Assembly: GCA_035644395.1 (NCBI GenBank)
Contig: DASQOR010000065.1
Coordinates: 62,001 to 126,000 of the forward strand
Direction: 5' to 3'
Length of the DNA: 64,000 nt
Source: JBGPLJ01 sp035644395
GTDB taxonomy: Bacteria; Pseudomonadota; Gammaproteobacteria; Steroidobacterales; Steroidobacteraceae
Shown here: piece after piece, positions 51,666-61,460 of the stretch
How the letters are laid out: every line of letters starts with the position of its first letter
How positions within the stretch are numbered: position 1 is the stretch's first letter
Position numbers and translations under genes: made by a program
The notes under the pieces: generated by a model
What the model saw: the letters and a program-made list of their open reading frames with translations, nothing else
Told to the model about the DNA's origin: nothing
The model's database searches: none

Positions 51666-53996
51666 CTATTGCGTGCGTGCGCCGAACTTTCCGGCCTGCG
51701 CGATCACGAGCCCGGTCGCCTTGTCGAGCCGATCGCAATAGGCGCCGAGTACCGTCGCGGTGATCTTCGCGTAGTCGCTTGCCTCATCCCAGCGCTGCCC
51801 TTCGAGCGCCTCACGCACACCGGGCAGCGTCTTCACGCCGTAGCCCGTCAGGAGGCCCGGCGCATAGATCAGGTGCTTGAACCAGGTGCGGCCGGGCAGG
51901 CCCCGTTCGTCGGTGAGCTCGTGCTCCATGCCCTGCAAAATGCCATTGAGCGTCTTCTGCACGCCCGGCAACAGGCGGATTTCGCCGCTGGCGACCTTCG
52001 CAGAGGCGTCGTCATAGGCGCCGGCGCTCTTTTTCAGTCGCGCGAGCGCCGTGTCGAGCGGCGTCAGGTCGATGGCCGGCACGGGCTGCAAGCGTTCGGG
52101 CGCCCGCACAGGCCGGGTCGGGTCCGCGGCGAGTCCGAAGGCGTTCTGGTCGATGAGCTTGCCGAGATCCTCGCTCTTCTTGCGCTTGTCGTCGGCGAGC
52201 TTGCGCACTTCCGCGAGATAGCGCCCGACCGTGTCCGCAAATCCGCGGAACTGCATCGGCAGCACGGGCGCATTCGCCATGCGCAGCACGGCGCGCCCGG
52301 CGGTCTGCGCCTCCGCGACGCCGTAGGCGAAGCCCGGGTCGCCGAACCGGACATAGTGATCGTAGGAATCGTAGATCGAGTGATAGACACCGTCCTGGTC
52401 GTCTTCGCCGTCGTAGGCGAGGCCGAGCGTGGTCACACCGAGGTGTTGTATGAATGGCGTGTAGTCGGAGCCGGATCCCATGGCCGCGACCGGCAGGTCG
52501 CCGCCTTCACCGGCGACCTTGGCCGTCGACTTGTCGTCCTCCTCCGCGCTCTTCTCATAGCCCTTGACGAGCATGCGTGCCCTCAGCCGGTCGCGGACCG
52601 ACGTGCCCGTTTGCGGATCCTGGACGTCCGCGGCGATCTCATTCACGAAGCGCTGCAGCGAGTGGCTGCCGTCGAGGTTGAGGAAGCCGCGCGCGTTGGT
52701 GTCGGAGTTCAGGTAGAGCACGGTCTTGCGCGCGAGCTCGCCCGCATGCTGCTCGACCCATTCGGTCGAGCCGAGGAGGCCGACTTCCTCGCCGTCCCAG
52801 CTCGCGTAGACGATCGTGCGTCTCGGTTTCCAGCCCTGCTTGAGGAGCGCGCCCATCGACTTGGCTTCCGCCATCATGGCGACCGTGCCGGAGAGCGGAT
52901 CCCAGGCGCCCTGCACCCAGCCGTCGCGATGGTTGCCGCGGATGACCCACGCGTCCGGCTCGGCCGAACCCTCGATCTTCGCGATGACGTTGTAGAGCGG
53001 CTGCAGGCTCCAGTCCGATGCGATCTGCATGCGTACTTTCGCGGGGCCCGGACCGATGTGATACGTGATCGGGAGCGATCCGCGCCAGGACTTCGGCGCC
53101 ACCTGTCCTGCGATCGATTCGAGCAGCGGCCGCGCGTCGGCGTAGGAGATAGGCATCACCGGAATCTTCAGGATGGTCGCCGCGTCCGCGATCGCGAGAC
53201 GCTTCGCGTCCTTCGTTGCGCCGACGCCGGGGGTCAGCGGATCGCCCGGGTAGATCGGTGTATCGAGCACCGATCCGCGCTGCACGCCGTGTTCCGGCCG
53301 CCAGCCGCCCTTTGGATAGACATCGCCCATCGCGTAGCCGTCGTCCGCCGGGTCGGAGTAGATGAGGCAGCCGATGGCGCCGTGCTCATGGGCCAGCTTC
53401 GGCTTGAGGCCACGCCATCCGGAGCCGTAGCGGACGATGGCGATCTTGCCCTTGACGTCGACGCCGTGACGCGCGAGCTCGATGTAGTCGTCCGGCATGC
53501 CGTAGTTCACATAGACGAGTTCGCCCGTGACATCGCCGTCCGCGCCGTACGCGTTGTAGGGCGCAAGCCCATCCGTGCGGCCGGAGGTCGAGTCGCCCTC
53601 GATAGCCGACTCATGCAGCCTGGCCGTGAAGGTCGACGGCGCGAGCATCTCGAGCGAGCTGTGCTTCGGCGTCGGATAGAGCACGTAGAAGGTTTCGATC
53701 TCCGCCTTCCAGCCCCAGGAACGGAACTGCTTCAGGAGATATTCCGCATTCGCCTTGTCGTGCGGCGAGCCGACGTGATTGGCTTCGGCCGCGAGGAGCT
53801 TGAGCCAGGGGCCGAAGTCGGCGGCCTTGAGCCCCGCGTCGAAGCGCTGTTCGAGCGCTCGCTGCTCGCTGGAGCCCGCTTGCAGGAAGCCGGCGAGCGG
53901 CGGCGTCGACGGTTCGGCGGCGCCGCTCGCACTCAACGCGGCGAGCGACAGGATTGCGCAAGTGAGGAGCGGGGTCAGGCGGGCTGTGAGCGGCAT
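51666..53996 (-). CDS. Exported M28 metallopeptidase, glutamate carboxypeptidase II-like
   Basis: 776 residues. Signal peptide (to about residue 26), PA domain (about 130-300), M28 catalytic domain and a C-terminal transferrin-receptor-like dimerisation domain (about 640-770): the full NAALADase/PSMA architecture. Co-catalytic zinc ligands are visible in GNHRDGW and WDPLSG, the catalytic pair DGEEVGLLGS, the Asp of NSDTN and the His of YHSIYDSYDH. Expected to remove C-terminal residues from peptides in the periplasm. Start at 53996 begins the signal peptide; longer frames upstream overlap the divergent gene's leader. Confidence 0.9.
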   Translation of the reverse strand: MPLTARLTPLLTCAILSLAALSASGAAEPSTPPLAGFLQAGSSEQRALEQRFDAGLKAADFGPWLKLLAAEANHVGSPHDKANAEYLLKQFRSWGWKAEIETFYVLYPTPKHSSLEMLAPSTFTARLHESAIEGDSTSGRTDGLAPYNAYGADGDVTGELVYVNYGMPDDYIELARHGVDVKGKIAIVRYGSGWRGLKPKLAHEHGAIGCLIYSDPADDGYAMGDVYPKGGWRPEHGVQRGSVLDTPIYPGDPLTPGVGATKDAKRLAIADAATILKIPVMPISYADARPLLESIAGQVAPKSWRGSLPITYHIGPGPAKVRMQIASDWSLQPLYNVIAKIEGSAEPDAWVIRGNHRDGWVQGAWDPLSGTVAMMAEAKSMGALLKQGWKPRRTIVYASWDGEEVGLLGSTEWVEQHAGELARKTVLYLNSDTNARGFLNLDGSHSLQRFVNEIAADVQDPQTGTSVRDRLRARMLVKGYEKSAEEDDKSTAKVAGEGGDLPVAAMGSGSDYTPFIQHLGVTTLGLAYDGEDDQDGVYHSIYDSYDHYVRFGDPGFAYGVAEAQTAGRAVLRMANAPVLPMQFRGFADTVGRYLAEVRKLADDKRKKSEDLGKLIDQNAFGLAADPTRPVRAPERLQPVPAIDLTPLDTALARLKKSAGAYDDASAKVASGEIRLLPGVQKTLNGILQGMEHELTDERGLPGRTWFKHLIYAPGLLTGYGVKTLPGVREALEGQRWDEASDYAKITATVLGAYCDRLDKATGLVIAQAGKFGARTQ

Positions 53997-54091
53997 TCTT
54001 GCTGTTCTCTGGGCGGGAAGGGATCGTGGATTCTGCCATAGCATCCGGCCCGGGCTAGTATTGCGCCCGGCAGTTTCACAGGGGGCGGACA

Positions 54092-54559
54092 ATGCGAACC
54101 ATCAAGACCCTGCTGGTCGCCGGCATGGCGCTGTTTCTGACGCTGGCGGCATTTGGAAATATCACGATGCCCGACGCCGGCTTCGGAGCCGTCAAGACGG
54201 CGGTCGGCATGCAGGGAACCTTTCATCTGGCGATGTGGCGCTCGATCGAGAGCCCGGCGCTCATCTGGCTGATCCTCGGCACGATCGCGGCGTCCGAGCT
54301 GGCGGGCGCCGTGCTCTGCTGGATCGGAGCCGCAAGGATGTGGACCGGGCGCGCCTCGGCCGCAGGCTTTGCCGCCGGCAAGCGCACGGCGCGCATCGGC
54401 CTCGGCGTCGTCGCCTGCCTCTATTTCATCGCCTTCCTGGTGATTGCCAACGAGTATTTCCTGATGTGGCAGAACAAGGACATCAACGTGCTGCAGGACG
54501 CCTTCCGGTTGTTTGGGGCGGCGATGCTCATCGGCCTGTGGTTGAATACGGATGACTGA
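54092..54559 (+). CDS. DUF2165 family membrane protein
   Basis: 155 residues, four hydrophobic segments near 6-22, 58-80, 100-120 and 130-150. FGNITMPDAGFGAVKTAVGM, HLAMWRSIESPALIW and LFGAAMLIGLW are the family's conserved parts. Function unknown; inner membrane. It diverges from the M28 peptidase and precedes the FMN reductase by 15 bases. Confidence 0.85.
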   Translation: MRTIKTLLVAGMALFLTLAAFGNITMPDAGFGAVKTAVGMQGTFHLAMWRSIESPALIWLILGTIAASELAGAVLCWIGAARMWTGRASAAGFAAGKRTARIGLGVVACLYFIAFLVIANEYFLMWQNKDINVLQDAFRLFGAAMLIGLWLNTDD

Positions 54560-54574
54560 AATCGCGAGCTAGAC

Positions 54575-55132
54575 ATGGCAAGGATTGTCGGTATCTCCGG
54601 GAGCCTGCGGGCGAAATCGTTCAACACCGCGCTACTGCGCGCGGCCGTCGAGCACATGCCGGCGGGTGTGACGCTCGAGGTCGCCTCGATCGCCGGCATT
54701 CCGCTCTACGACGGGGACGTCGAGGCAAAGGACGGCATACCAGCCGCGGTCACGGCCCTCAAGGAGAAGATCATCGCCTCGGACGGCGTTCTCATCGTCA
54801 CGCCCGAGTACAACAACTCGCTGCCGGGCGTGCTCAAGAATGCGATCGACTGGCTGTCACGCCCGCCGGGCGACGTACCGAAGGTCTTCATCGGGCGCCC
54901 GGTCGCGGTCATCGGCGCATCGCCCGGACCTTACGGAACGATCCTCTCGCAGAACGCCTGGCTTTCCGTGATCCGCACGCTCCGCATGCGCCCGTGGTTC
55001 GGCGCGCGGCTGATGGTCGCGCACGCGGACAAGGTGTTCAACGAGGCGGGTGCCCTGGTCGATGAAGGCGTGCGCAAGCAGCTGCAGACCTTCCTCAAGG
55101 GCTACGCCGAGTTCGTCAAGGCTCCGCATTGA
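54575..55132 (+). CDS. NAD(P)H-dependent FMN/quinone reductase
   Basis: 185 residues, flavodoxin-like fold. ISGSLRAKSFNTALLRAA at the start binds the FMN phosphate and TPEYNNSLPGVLKNAIDWLSRP near 70-90 the isoalloxazine ring. The family includes chromate reductase, azoreductase and SsuE-like enzymes; specificity is not readable. It probably protects against oxidants or quinones. Cytoplasmic. It follows the DUF2165 gene closely. Confidence 0.9.
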   Translation: MARIVGISGSLRAKSFNTALLRAAVEHMPAGVTLEVASIAGIPLYDGDVEAKDGIPAAVTALKEKIIASDGVLIVTPEYNNSLPGVLKNAIDWLSRPPGDVPKVFIGRPVAVIGASPGPYGTILSQNAWLSVIRTLRMRPWFGARLMVAHADKVFNEAGALVDEGVRKQLQTFLKGYAEFVKAPH

Positions 55133-55287
55133 CTGTCCGCTCCGCTCGAACCCGCCCCGGCAATCTGAAGCCGCGCCGCCGGCCATCATCGCCTTGCGCC
55201 CGCCGCAGTCCATCGTGTAGACACGCCCAGCCCGGCCGGGCGCGCTAGACTGCGCGCCTCACTTTTCTCGGCGGCAGGGCGGGTGCA

Positions 55288-56586
55288 ATGAACCATCGAG
55301 GCTTGGGCGCAGCGCTCATCGTAGCCGCAGGGCTGTCGATCGGCGCCGCCTCGGCACGGGACGTCGTCATACACGCGGGCACCCTCATTGACGGCGTCTC
55401 GGCGACCCCGCGCAAGAATGTCTCGATCCTGGTGCGCGACGAGAAGATCGTGAGCGTCGAGCCGGGATTCTCGGCACCCGCCGGCGCCGACCTCATCGAC
55501 CTCTCGAAGGCGACGGTGCTGCCCGGCTTCATCGATTGTCACGTGCACATCTCGGCGAAGCTGCCGAGCCGCAGCAACGCGACGGAAGACTGGCTCACGC
55601 ATTCGGCGATCGATCGCGCCTTCGATGCGGCGGTCTACCTGCGCGAAATGCTCGGGCAGGGATTCACGAGCGCCCGCGATGTCGGCGGCGGCGATGAAAC
55701 GGTCGCGGTCCGCAATGCCATCGACTCCGGAAGGATCCCGGGACCCCGGCTCTGGGTCTCGCTCGAGCCGCTCGGTCCGACGGCCGGTCATGCCGACCCG
55801 CGCAGCGGCCTCGACCCCGCGCTCTCACATCCCGGCTGGGACAACGGCATCGTCGATTCACCGCAGGAGGCGCGCCTGCGCGTGCGCGAGCACAAGCGGC
55901 GCGGCGCGGACCTCATCAAGCTCGTGCCATCGGGCGGCATCGCATCGACCGGAGATGATCCGCGCCAGCAGCTCATGACCAATGAGGAAATGCAGGCGGC
56001 GGTCGACACGGCGCATGCCCTCGGCATGAAGGTTGCCGCGCACCTCTATCCTGCGGGGGCGATCGAAAATGCCGTGCGTGCCGGCGTCGACTCCGTCGAG
56101 CACGGCTCGTTCGCGACCGCGGATACCTTCGCGCTGATGAAATCGCATGGCACCTACCTCGTGCCGACGCTCACGGTATTCGACGTGTTTTACGCGGCGG
56201 CCCGCGACCATCCGGAGCTTCTGACCCCGGGCACGGCGAAGAAGGAACTCGCCAACGACCTGTTGCCGAAGAAGAACTTTCCGCTCGCCGTGAAATCGGG
56301 CGTGAAGATCGCGTATGGAACGGATCTCGGCGACGGCGATCATGCGATGGAATTCCGCCTCATGATCGAGAACGGATTCAGTCCAGTGGAAGCCGTGTTC
56401 GCTGCAACTCGCAATGCGGCGGATCTCATCGGTGCGTCGGATCGCATCGGGTCGATCCAGGCCGGCCACTATGCCGACATCGTCGCGACCGACGGCGATC
56501 CGCTCAAGGACACGGCGGCGTTCGAGCGCGTCACGTTCGTGATGAAAGGCGGGGTCGTCTACAAGTCGCGCGGCATGCCACAATAG
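55288..56586 (+). CDS. Exported metal-dependent amidohydrolase
   Basis: 432 residues with a signal peptide (to about residue 23, ASA). Metal ligands: HVH in FIDCHVHISAK near 86-88, the probably carboxylated Lys in DLIKLVPSGG near 212, AHLYPAG and SVEHGSF histidines near 250 and 271, and Asp in IAYGTDLGDG near 348. It is closest to the imidazolonepropionase/Xaa-Pro-dipeptidase-like amidohydrolases that hydrolyse cyclic amides or dipeptides. TAGACT about 45 bases before the start could be a -10; the 155-base gap upstream otherwise holds only a GC hairpin. Confidence 0.88.
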   Translation: MNHRGLGAALIVAAGLSIGAASARDVVIHAGTLIDGVSATPRKNVSILVRDEKIVSVEPGFSAPAGADLIDLSKATVLPGFIDCHVHISAKLPSRSNATEDWLTHSAIDRAFDAAVYLREMLGQGFTSARDVGGGDETVAVRNAIDSGRIPGPRLWVSLEPLGPTAGHADPRSGLDPALSHPGWDNGIVDSPQEARLRVREHKRRGADLIKLVPSGGIASTGDDPRQQLMTNEEMQAAVDTAHALGMKVAAHLYPAGAIENAVRAGVDSVEHGSFATADTFALMKSHGTYLVPTLTVFDVFYAAARDHPELLTPGTAKKELANDLLPKKNFPLAVKSGVKIAYGTDLGDGDHAMEFRLMIENGFSPVEAVFAATRNAADLIGASDRIGSIQAGHYADIVATDGDPLKDTAAFERVTFVMKGGVVYKSRGMPQ

Positions 56587-56613
56587 CGGGGAAAGAGGGG
56601 GGATACCCGACCG

Positions 56614-57834
56614 ATGCCGAATTTTCGATCCTGGGCCGCGATCCTCGTCGCGGCGCTCCTGGTATTGCGCGCGACGTTGAGCCCGGCGGCGGAGACCCTG
56701 CCCGCCGGCGTGAGCATCCCGAAGGACCTCAAGCTGCCATTGACCGTCGCCGTGGGCGCGTACGTCCCGTCGCATACCCGCCAGGATCGTTTCTATCCGC
56801 CGAGCGTCGGCTACTGGATCGAGCCGGGCAAAGCCATCGAAGACGCGCTCGGTGCCGTGCTCAAGCAGTATTTTACCCAGGGCACGCTCATCGCCGCGGA
56901 CAATGCCGACCCGATGGGGCTGCTCCTGGTGCTGCACCCGAAGTGGCAGGGCGAAGCGGGCACGATCCGGCTCACTTTCAAGTACCAGGTGTTCGGCGAG
57001 AAGGGCGCCGTCATCCTCGAGGGCCAGCAGGTGTTCGCCGCGCCGGTCAAGGCGATGAACCTGACCAAGAGTTTCTACAATGCCGCGCTCGGCGCCTCGC
57101 AGCTCGCCGTGGCGGACGTCGTGACGAAGCTCAGGCCCGATGCCGGCAAGTATCCGGCCGTCAACAAGCTCGCGGACCTCGACCCGAAGCTCATCGTCGA
57201 CCGCGACCATCCCGTCGCGACGGGCACCGGTTTCTTCATCAACGCGACGGGCCAGGTCATGACGGCCGCGCACGTGCTGCACGACTGCGCGTACACCGAG
57301 GTCAAGCGCGACGACAAGGCGCTCGATTCGCGCCCCGTCGCTTCGAGCCTGCTGCTGGACCTCGCGGTCATCGACACGGGTGTGCCAGCCACGCGCTTCC
57401 TGCCGCTACGCAAGGATGCCGAGCTTTTCATCGGCGAGCCGGTGGCCAATGTCGGCTTTCCGCTGCAGCCGATCCTGTCGGCGTCGCCGAACCTGACGCG
57501 CGGCAACGTCAGTTCCCGCGGTGCGCTCAGCGGTTCAATGGGCCAGTTCCAGTTCTCGGCGCCGATCCAGCCGGGCTCGAGCGGCGGCCCCGTGGTCTCC
57601 GACGGCGGTGAGCTGCTCGGCGTCACGGTCAGCACGCTCAACGCGGCGTCGCTCCTCGGCCAGGGCGCACTGCCGCAAAACGTGAATTTCGCGCTGGATG
57701 CGCGCTTTGCCGCCCTGTTCCTGCGCAGGAACCACATCGCGTTCACCGAAGTGCCGGCGAATCCAAAGGGCGACCCCCGGACCGGCAACGAGGCGGCACT
57801 CGCGAGCGTGGTGCGGCTCTCGTGTTTTCAATGA
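56614..57834 (+). CDS. Exported trypsin-like serine protease
   Basis: 406 residues. Signal peptide to about residue 26; an N-terminal unknown domain (about 27-185) precedes a trypsin-like domain with His in VMTAAHVLHD near 219, Asp in LLLDLAVID near 250, and Ser in QPGSSGGPVV near 326. So the triad is complete. No PDZ domain follows, unlike DegP. It starts 27 bases after the amidohydrolase gene and ends 10 bases before the next exported protein, suggesting a small operon of exported proteins. Confidence 0.87.
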   Translation: MPNFRSWAAILVAALLVLRATLSPAAETLPAGVSIPKDLKLPLTVAVGAYVPSHTRQDRFYPPSVGYWIEPGKAIEDALGAVLKQYFTQGTLIAADNADPMGLLLVLHPKWQGEAGTIRLTFKYQVFGEKGAVILEGQQVFAAPVKAMNLTKSFYNAALGASQLAVADVVTKLRPDAGKYPAVNKLADLDPKLIVDRDHPVATGTGFFINATGQVMTAAHVLHDCAYTEVKRDDKALDSRPVASSLLLDLAVIDTGVPATRFLPLRKDAELFIGEPVANVGFPLQPILSASPNLTRGNVSSRGALSGSMGQFQFSAPIQPGSSGGPVVSDGGELLGVTVSTLNAASLLGQGALPQNVNFALDARFAALFLRRNHIAFTEVPANPKGDPRTGNEAALASVVRLSCFQ

Positions 57835-57844
57835 AGGGGAGTGC

Positions 57845-58396
57845 ATGAGCCTGCCGGCCACCCTGCGCGGACTGATCCTGGCGCTAGCCGTCGCCCCGGC
57901 ATTTGCACGCGCCGCCCCCGCGGACGCGCTGCCGCCGATCCAGTTCAACGGCACGGTCGCGGGCGATGAGCTCTACAACCTGCTGAAAGCCGATCCGCAG
58001 TTCGCGAATCTCAGCAAGGAACTCATCGGCTGTCCGATCGTGCTGCGGGTCACGCATTCCTTCGCGCTGACGTCGGGCGGCAAGGCGAGCGCTTTCGGAT
58101 CGGCCATCTGGGCCGGCGGCACGCTGGGACTCCTCCCGGTCGTGACCAACAACGATCTCGTGATCACCTACGATCTCGTCGTCAACGGCACCGTGCTGGC
58201 GACGCATGCGTACCAGCGTAATTTCACCCGCGCCGTCAATATCTGGGCGAACGATACGACCTACGGACTCGGCAAGGACGGGCTCGCCTGGGCGAAGGGC
58301 ACGGTCGCAGAGTTCAGCGCGGCAGTTGCCAACGATCCGAAGTTTGCGAGCTTAGCCGCTGAGTACGCTTTCTATTTCGGCGCCCAGCCCCAATAG
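57845..58396 (+). CDS. Hypothetical exported protein (183 residues)
   Basis: 183 residues. Signal peptide (LRGLILALAVAPAFARA). The mature part has a hydrophobic middle segment (SAIWAGGTLGLLPVVTNND near 84-102) and a beta-rich second half (LVITYDLVVNGTVLATHAYQRNF). I do not recognise the family. It lies ten bases after the serine protease, and GGGGAG is a suitable ribosome-binding site, so it is likely part of that operon. Confidence 0.65.
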   Translation: MSLPATLRGLILALAVAPAFARAAPADALPPIQFNGTVAGDELYNLLKADPQFANLSKELIGCPIVLRVTHSFALTSGGKASAFGSAIWAGGTLGLLPVVTNNDLVITYDLVVNGTVLATHAYQRNFTRAVNIWANDTTYGLGKDGLAWAKGTVAEFSAAVANDPKFASLAAEYAFYFGAQPQ

Positions 58397-58526
58397 ACCG
58401 GCCGGTCTCCCTTGACTTGAGTTTTGACGCGGGCGCAATCTGGCTGCGCCAAAAAGAATAGTGCGGGGCCAACACCGCACGATCTTCCATCTCGTCGACA
58501 TGCCCAGACACTAGGGAGGGAATCCT

Positions 58527-61400
58527 GTGAAGCAATCACTATTGATCGCAGTCGTTGCCGCGGCCGTCACCATCGCCGGCTGCAGCGGCGGCATGACCGA
58601 CTCGACGGAACCATCCAGCTCGGACCCGCAAGGAGCGGCATTGCCGCCGGAAGCCGCGGCCCAGATCGAAGCGTTGATCAGTGAAAAGGCAGCGCGCACG
58701 CCCGCGCAGCGCAAGATTTCATCGCAGCTGCTGTACGCGCAATCCGGCCGCTTCAAGGCCAATGAGGCGAAGCCCGGTGAATCGGCCGAAGGCAAGATCC
58801 GCAGCCTCATGCAAGTCGACAAGCAAGGGCGGGTGTTGAGCGACATCAGAGGGGATGTCGACGGGGGCCTGCAGCGCAAGGTGGAGGACCTCGACGGCAA
58901 GGTGGTCACGAGTTCCTCGGCCCATCGCAGCATGCGGGCCTGGCTGCACCTCGACAGCCTGGAATCGCTTGCGGCGCAGCCGATCGTCACGACGATCCGG
59001 CCCGCGATGATGGCGGAAACCGAGCGCGCCGATCCACCAGGATCGGGAGCCAAGTACCGCCTGACGCACGCCCAACGCGTGGCGCTCGTGCAGAAATTCC
59101 TGCGCGAGCTGGCGGCCAAGCCGCAGGCCAGCGTGACTGCCAAGTCCGGGCGGCTCGCGGCCGTTACACCGGCCGATGCGGCGGGCGCCACGACCAATGT
59201 GGGCGCGGCCAATTCCGAGGGCAGCACGGCGCACGGCGCCGACAAGGCCCGCAAGTTCTACAACACCGACGGCACCGGCATCAAGATCGGCGTCCTCTCG
59301 GACAGCGACGATCTCAAGGAGGAATCGATCGCGACGGGCGACCTTCCGGCCGACACGGTGACCGTGCCCGGCCAGGACGGACGGCCCGGCTCCGGCGAAG
59401 GCACGGCGATGATGGAAATCGTCCACGATGTCGCGCCGGGCGCGAAGCTCTTCTTCGCGTCGGCGTTCAACAGCCCGGAGAGTTTCGCGGACAACATCCG
59501 CACGCTGCGCTTCACCTATCACTGCGACATCATCGTCGACGACGTCATCTACTACTTCGAATCCCCGTATCAGGACGACATCATCGCGCAGGCGGTGAAT
59601 GACGTGACGCACGACGGCGCGATGTACTTCTCCTCGGCCGGCAACGAGGGCAACTTCGATGACGGCACCTCGGGCACCTGGGAGGGCGACTTCAAGGCCG
59701 CAGGCACGCTCGCGACGCTGCCCTCCGGCTATACGGTGCACGACTTCGGCAGCAAGGTGATTTCGAACCGCATCGAAGCGGCGGGCGGACCGCTGATCCT
59801 GCACTGGTCCGACTCGGGCAGCCTCGAGAATCCGACGTCCTCGAACGACTACGACCTCTTCGTCCTCGACGCCGACCTGCGCAACGTCGCCGTCGCCTCG
59901 ACCGACGTGCAGGATGGAACCGGCTTGCCGTTCGAGTTCCTCGGCTTCTTCATCCCGCCGGATTTCCGCGTGGTGATCGCCAAGCACCCGGGAGCGCAGA
60001 ACCGCGCCGTGCGCATCGTGCACTTTGGCGGCGAGTTCGGTCTCAGCACGAACGGTGCGGTCTACGGGCACAACTCCGCGGACGATGCCTTTGCCGTGGC
60101 GGCGGTCGACTCCTTCGAAGCGAACGGGGGCCTGTTCACGGCCGGGCCGACGACGCCGATCGAGCTCTTCAGCGCGGACGGGCCGCGGCAGATCTTCTAC
60201 AACGAGAATGGCGTGCGCCTGCACGGCGGCGTCACGTTCGCGAGCGGCGGCGGCGAGAAGCGGCGCAAGCCCGAAATCGCGGGGGCGGACGGCGTCAGCA
60301 CGACGCTCCCCCCGTTCTCGGGATTGAATCCGTTCTTCGGTACGTCAGCGGCTGCACCGCATGTCGCGGCCATAGCCGGCCTCATCAAGTCGGCCGTGCC
60401 GGGCGCGTCGAGCAGCCGCATCCGGCAAGCGCTGGTGAACGGCGCGCTCGATATCGAGCAGGAGGGCAACGACCGCAACAGCGGGGCGGGCATCGCATCG
60501 GCGATGAACAGCCTGCGTGAAGCGGGCGCGAGGCCTGCGGTATTTCTCGATCTCGGGACGGTGACAGTGACCCCGACGAGCGGCACGGCGCTGCTTCCCG
60601 GCGGAAGCGGCAGCGTAACCTCGCAGATCCTGAACAACGGCGGCGCGACCGCGACCAGCGTGAGTTCCACGCTGGCGTCGAGTTCCACCGGTGTGACGAT
60701 CACCGTGGGAACCTCCGCCTATCCGAACATCCCGGCCGGCGGCTCGGCGAACAACAACACGCCCTTCCAGTTCAGCGTGTCGCCGTCCGTGTCCTGCGGC
60801 TCGAAGCTCAACTTCGCTGAGACCGTGAAGTTCACGGGGCGCGGCACGAGTCCGAGAGTGTTCGCGCTCAATGCGCAGACCGGAGCACCGAGTCCGCTCG
60901 CGACCCACTTCCCCTTCGCGGGGTCGGCGGTCGAGATTCCGGACAGCGATGCGCTGGGCGTCGACATCCCGCTCGATATCTCGGGCGTAGGCGCGTTGAG
61001 CCAGCTGAAGTTCAACCTCGACGGCAGCTCCTGCAGCGCGGACGTGGGCTCGACCACGGTCGGTGTCGATCACACCTGGGTCGGCGATCTCGTCTTCAAG
61101 CTGACATCGCCCGAGGGCACGTCGGTGACCGTGATCAACCAGGCGGGTGGAGCGTTCAATTCCGGCAACAACTTCTGCCAGACGCTGCTCCTCGACGGTG
61201 CGGCCGACTCCATCCAGGATGTGACCGCGGACCAGGCGCCGTTTACGAGCACGTTCTCGCCGGCCAACGCGCTCGCCGCCTACACGGGTGAAAATGCGGA
61301 TGGCACGTGGGTGCTGAACGTGAGCGACAACGCCTTGTTCGACACGGGGAGCGTTCGTTACTTCTCGATCGATGCGAGCGGATTTACCTGTACGCCCTGA
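58527..61400 (+). CDS. S8-like peptidase lipoprotein with C-terminal P domain
   Basis: 957 residues from GTG with GGAGGG upstream. A lipobox (VTIAGC, Cys18) predicts a lipoprotein. The subtilisin-fold domain shows Asp259 in GVLSDSD, the oxyanion region SSAGNEG and Ser607 in FGTSAAAPHVAA. At the position where S8 enzymes have the His of HGT it reads GEGTAMMEIVHDVAPG, so Glu291 replaces His, reminiscent of the Ser-Glu-Asp triad of sedolisins. An Ig-like region (about 670-760) and a P/proprotein-convertase domain (about 790-955, HTWVGDLVFKLTSPEGT, NADGTWVLNVSD) follow. Probably surface-attached. Precise substrate unknown. Confidence 0.87.
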   Translation: MKQSLLIAVVAAAVTIAGCSGGMTDSTEPSSSDPQGAALPPEAAAQIEALISEKAARTPAQRKISSQLLYAQSGRFKANEAKPGESAEGKIRSLMQVDKQGRVLSDIRGDVDGGLQRKVEDLDGKVVTSSSAHRSMRAWLHLDSLESLAAQPIVTTIRPAMMAETERADPPGSGAKYRLTHAQRVALVQKFLRELAAKPQASVTAKSGRLAAVTPADAAGATTNVGAANSEGSTAHGADKARKFYNTDGTGIKIGVLSDSDDLKEESIATGDLPADTVTVPGQDGRPGSGEGTAMMEIVHDVAPGAKLFFASAFNSPESFADNIRTLRFTYHCDIIVDDVIYYFESPYQDDIIAQAVNDVTHDGAMYFSSAGNEGNFDDGTSGTWEGDFKAAGTLATLPSGYTVHDFGSKVISNRIEAAGGPLILHWSDSGSLENPTSSNDYDLFVLDADLRNVAVASTDVQDGTGLPFEFLGFFIPPDFRVVIAKHPGAQNRAVRIVHFGGEFGLSTNGAVYGHNSADDAFAVAAVDSFEANGGLFTAGPTTPIELFSADGPRQIFYNENGVRLHGGVTFASGGGEKRRKPEIAGADGVSTTLPPFSGLNPFFGTSAAAPHVAAIAGLIKSAVPGASSSRIRQALVNGALDIEQEGNDRNSGAGIASAMNSLREAGARPAVFLDLGTVTVTPTSGTALLPGGSGSVTSQILNNGGATATSVSSTLASSSTGVTITVGTSAYPNIPAGGSANNNTPFQFSVSPSVSCGSKLNFAETVKFTGRGTSPRVFALNAQTGAPSPLATHFPFAGSAVEIPDSDALGVDIPLDISGVGALSQLKFNLDGSSCSADVGSTTVGVDHTWVGDLVFKLTSPEGTSVTVINQAGGAFNSGNNFCQTLLLDGAADSIQDVTADQAPFTSTFSPANALAAYTGENADGTWVLNVSDNALFDTGSVRYFSIDASGFTCTP

Positions 61401-61427
61401 GCTGGCTGGCGTTAAGAAGCAAAAATG

Positions 61428-61460
61428 GGGGGCGGCGATTTCGCCGCCCCCTTTCTTTTT
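61428..61460 (+). terminator. Rho-independent terminator after the S8 peptidase gene
   Basis: A 10-bp GC stem (GGGGGCGGCG and its complement around ATTT) is followed by TTTCTTTTT. It lies 28 bases after the stop. The rest of the gap up to 61624 shows no further feature apart from a GGAG site before the next ATG. Confidence 0.9.

Noticed and set aside
61428..61460. Hairpin after the S8 peptidase as another member of the palindrome family
   Set aside because: Short 10-bp stem followed by T-run, no GGGGACA arms: an ordinary intrinsic terminator.
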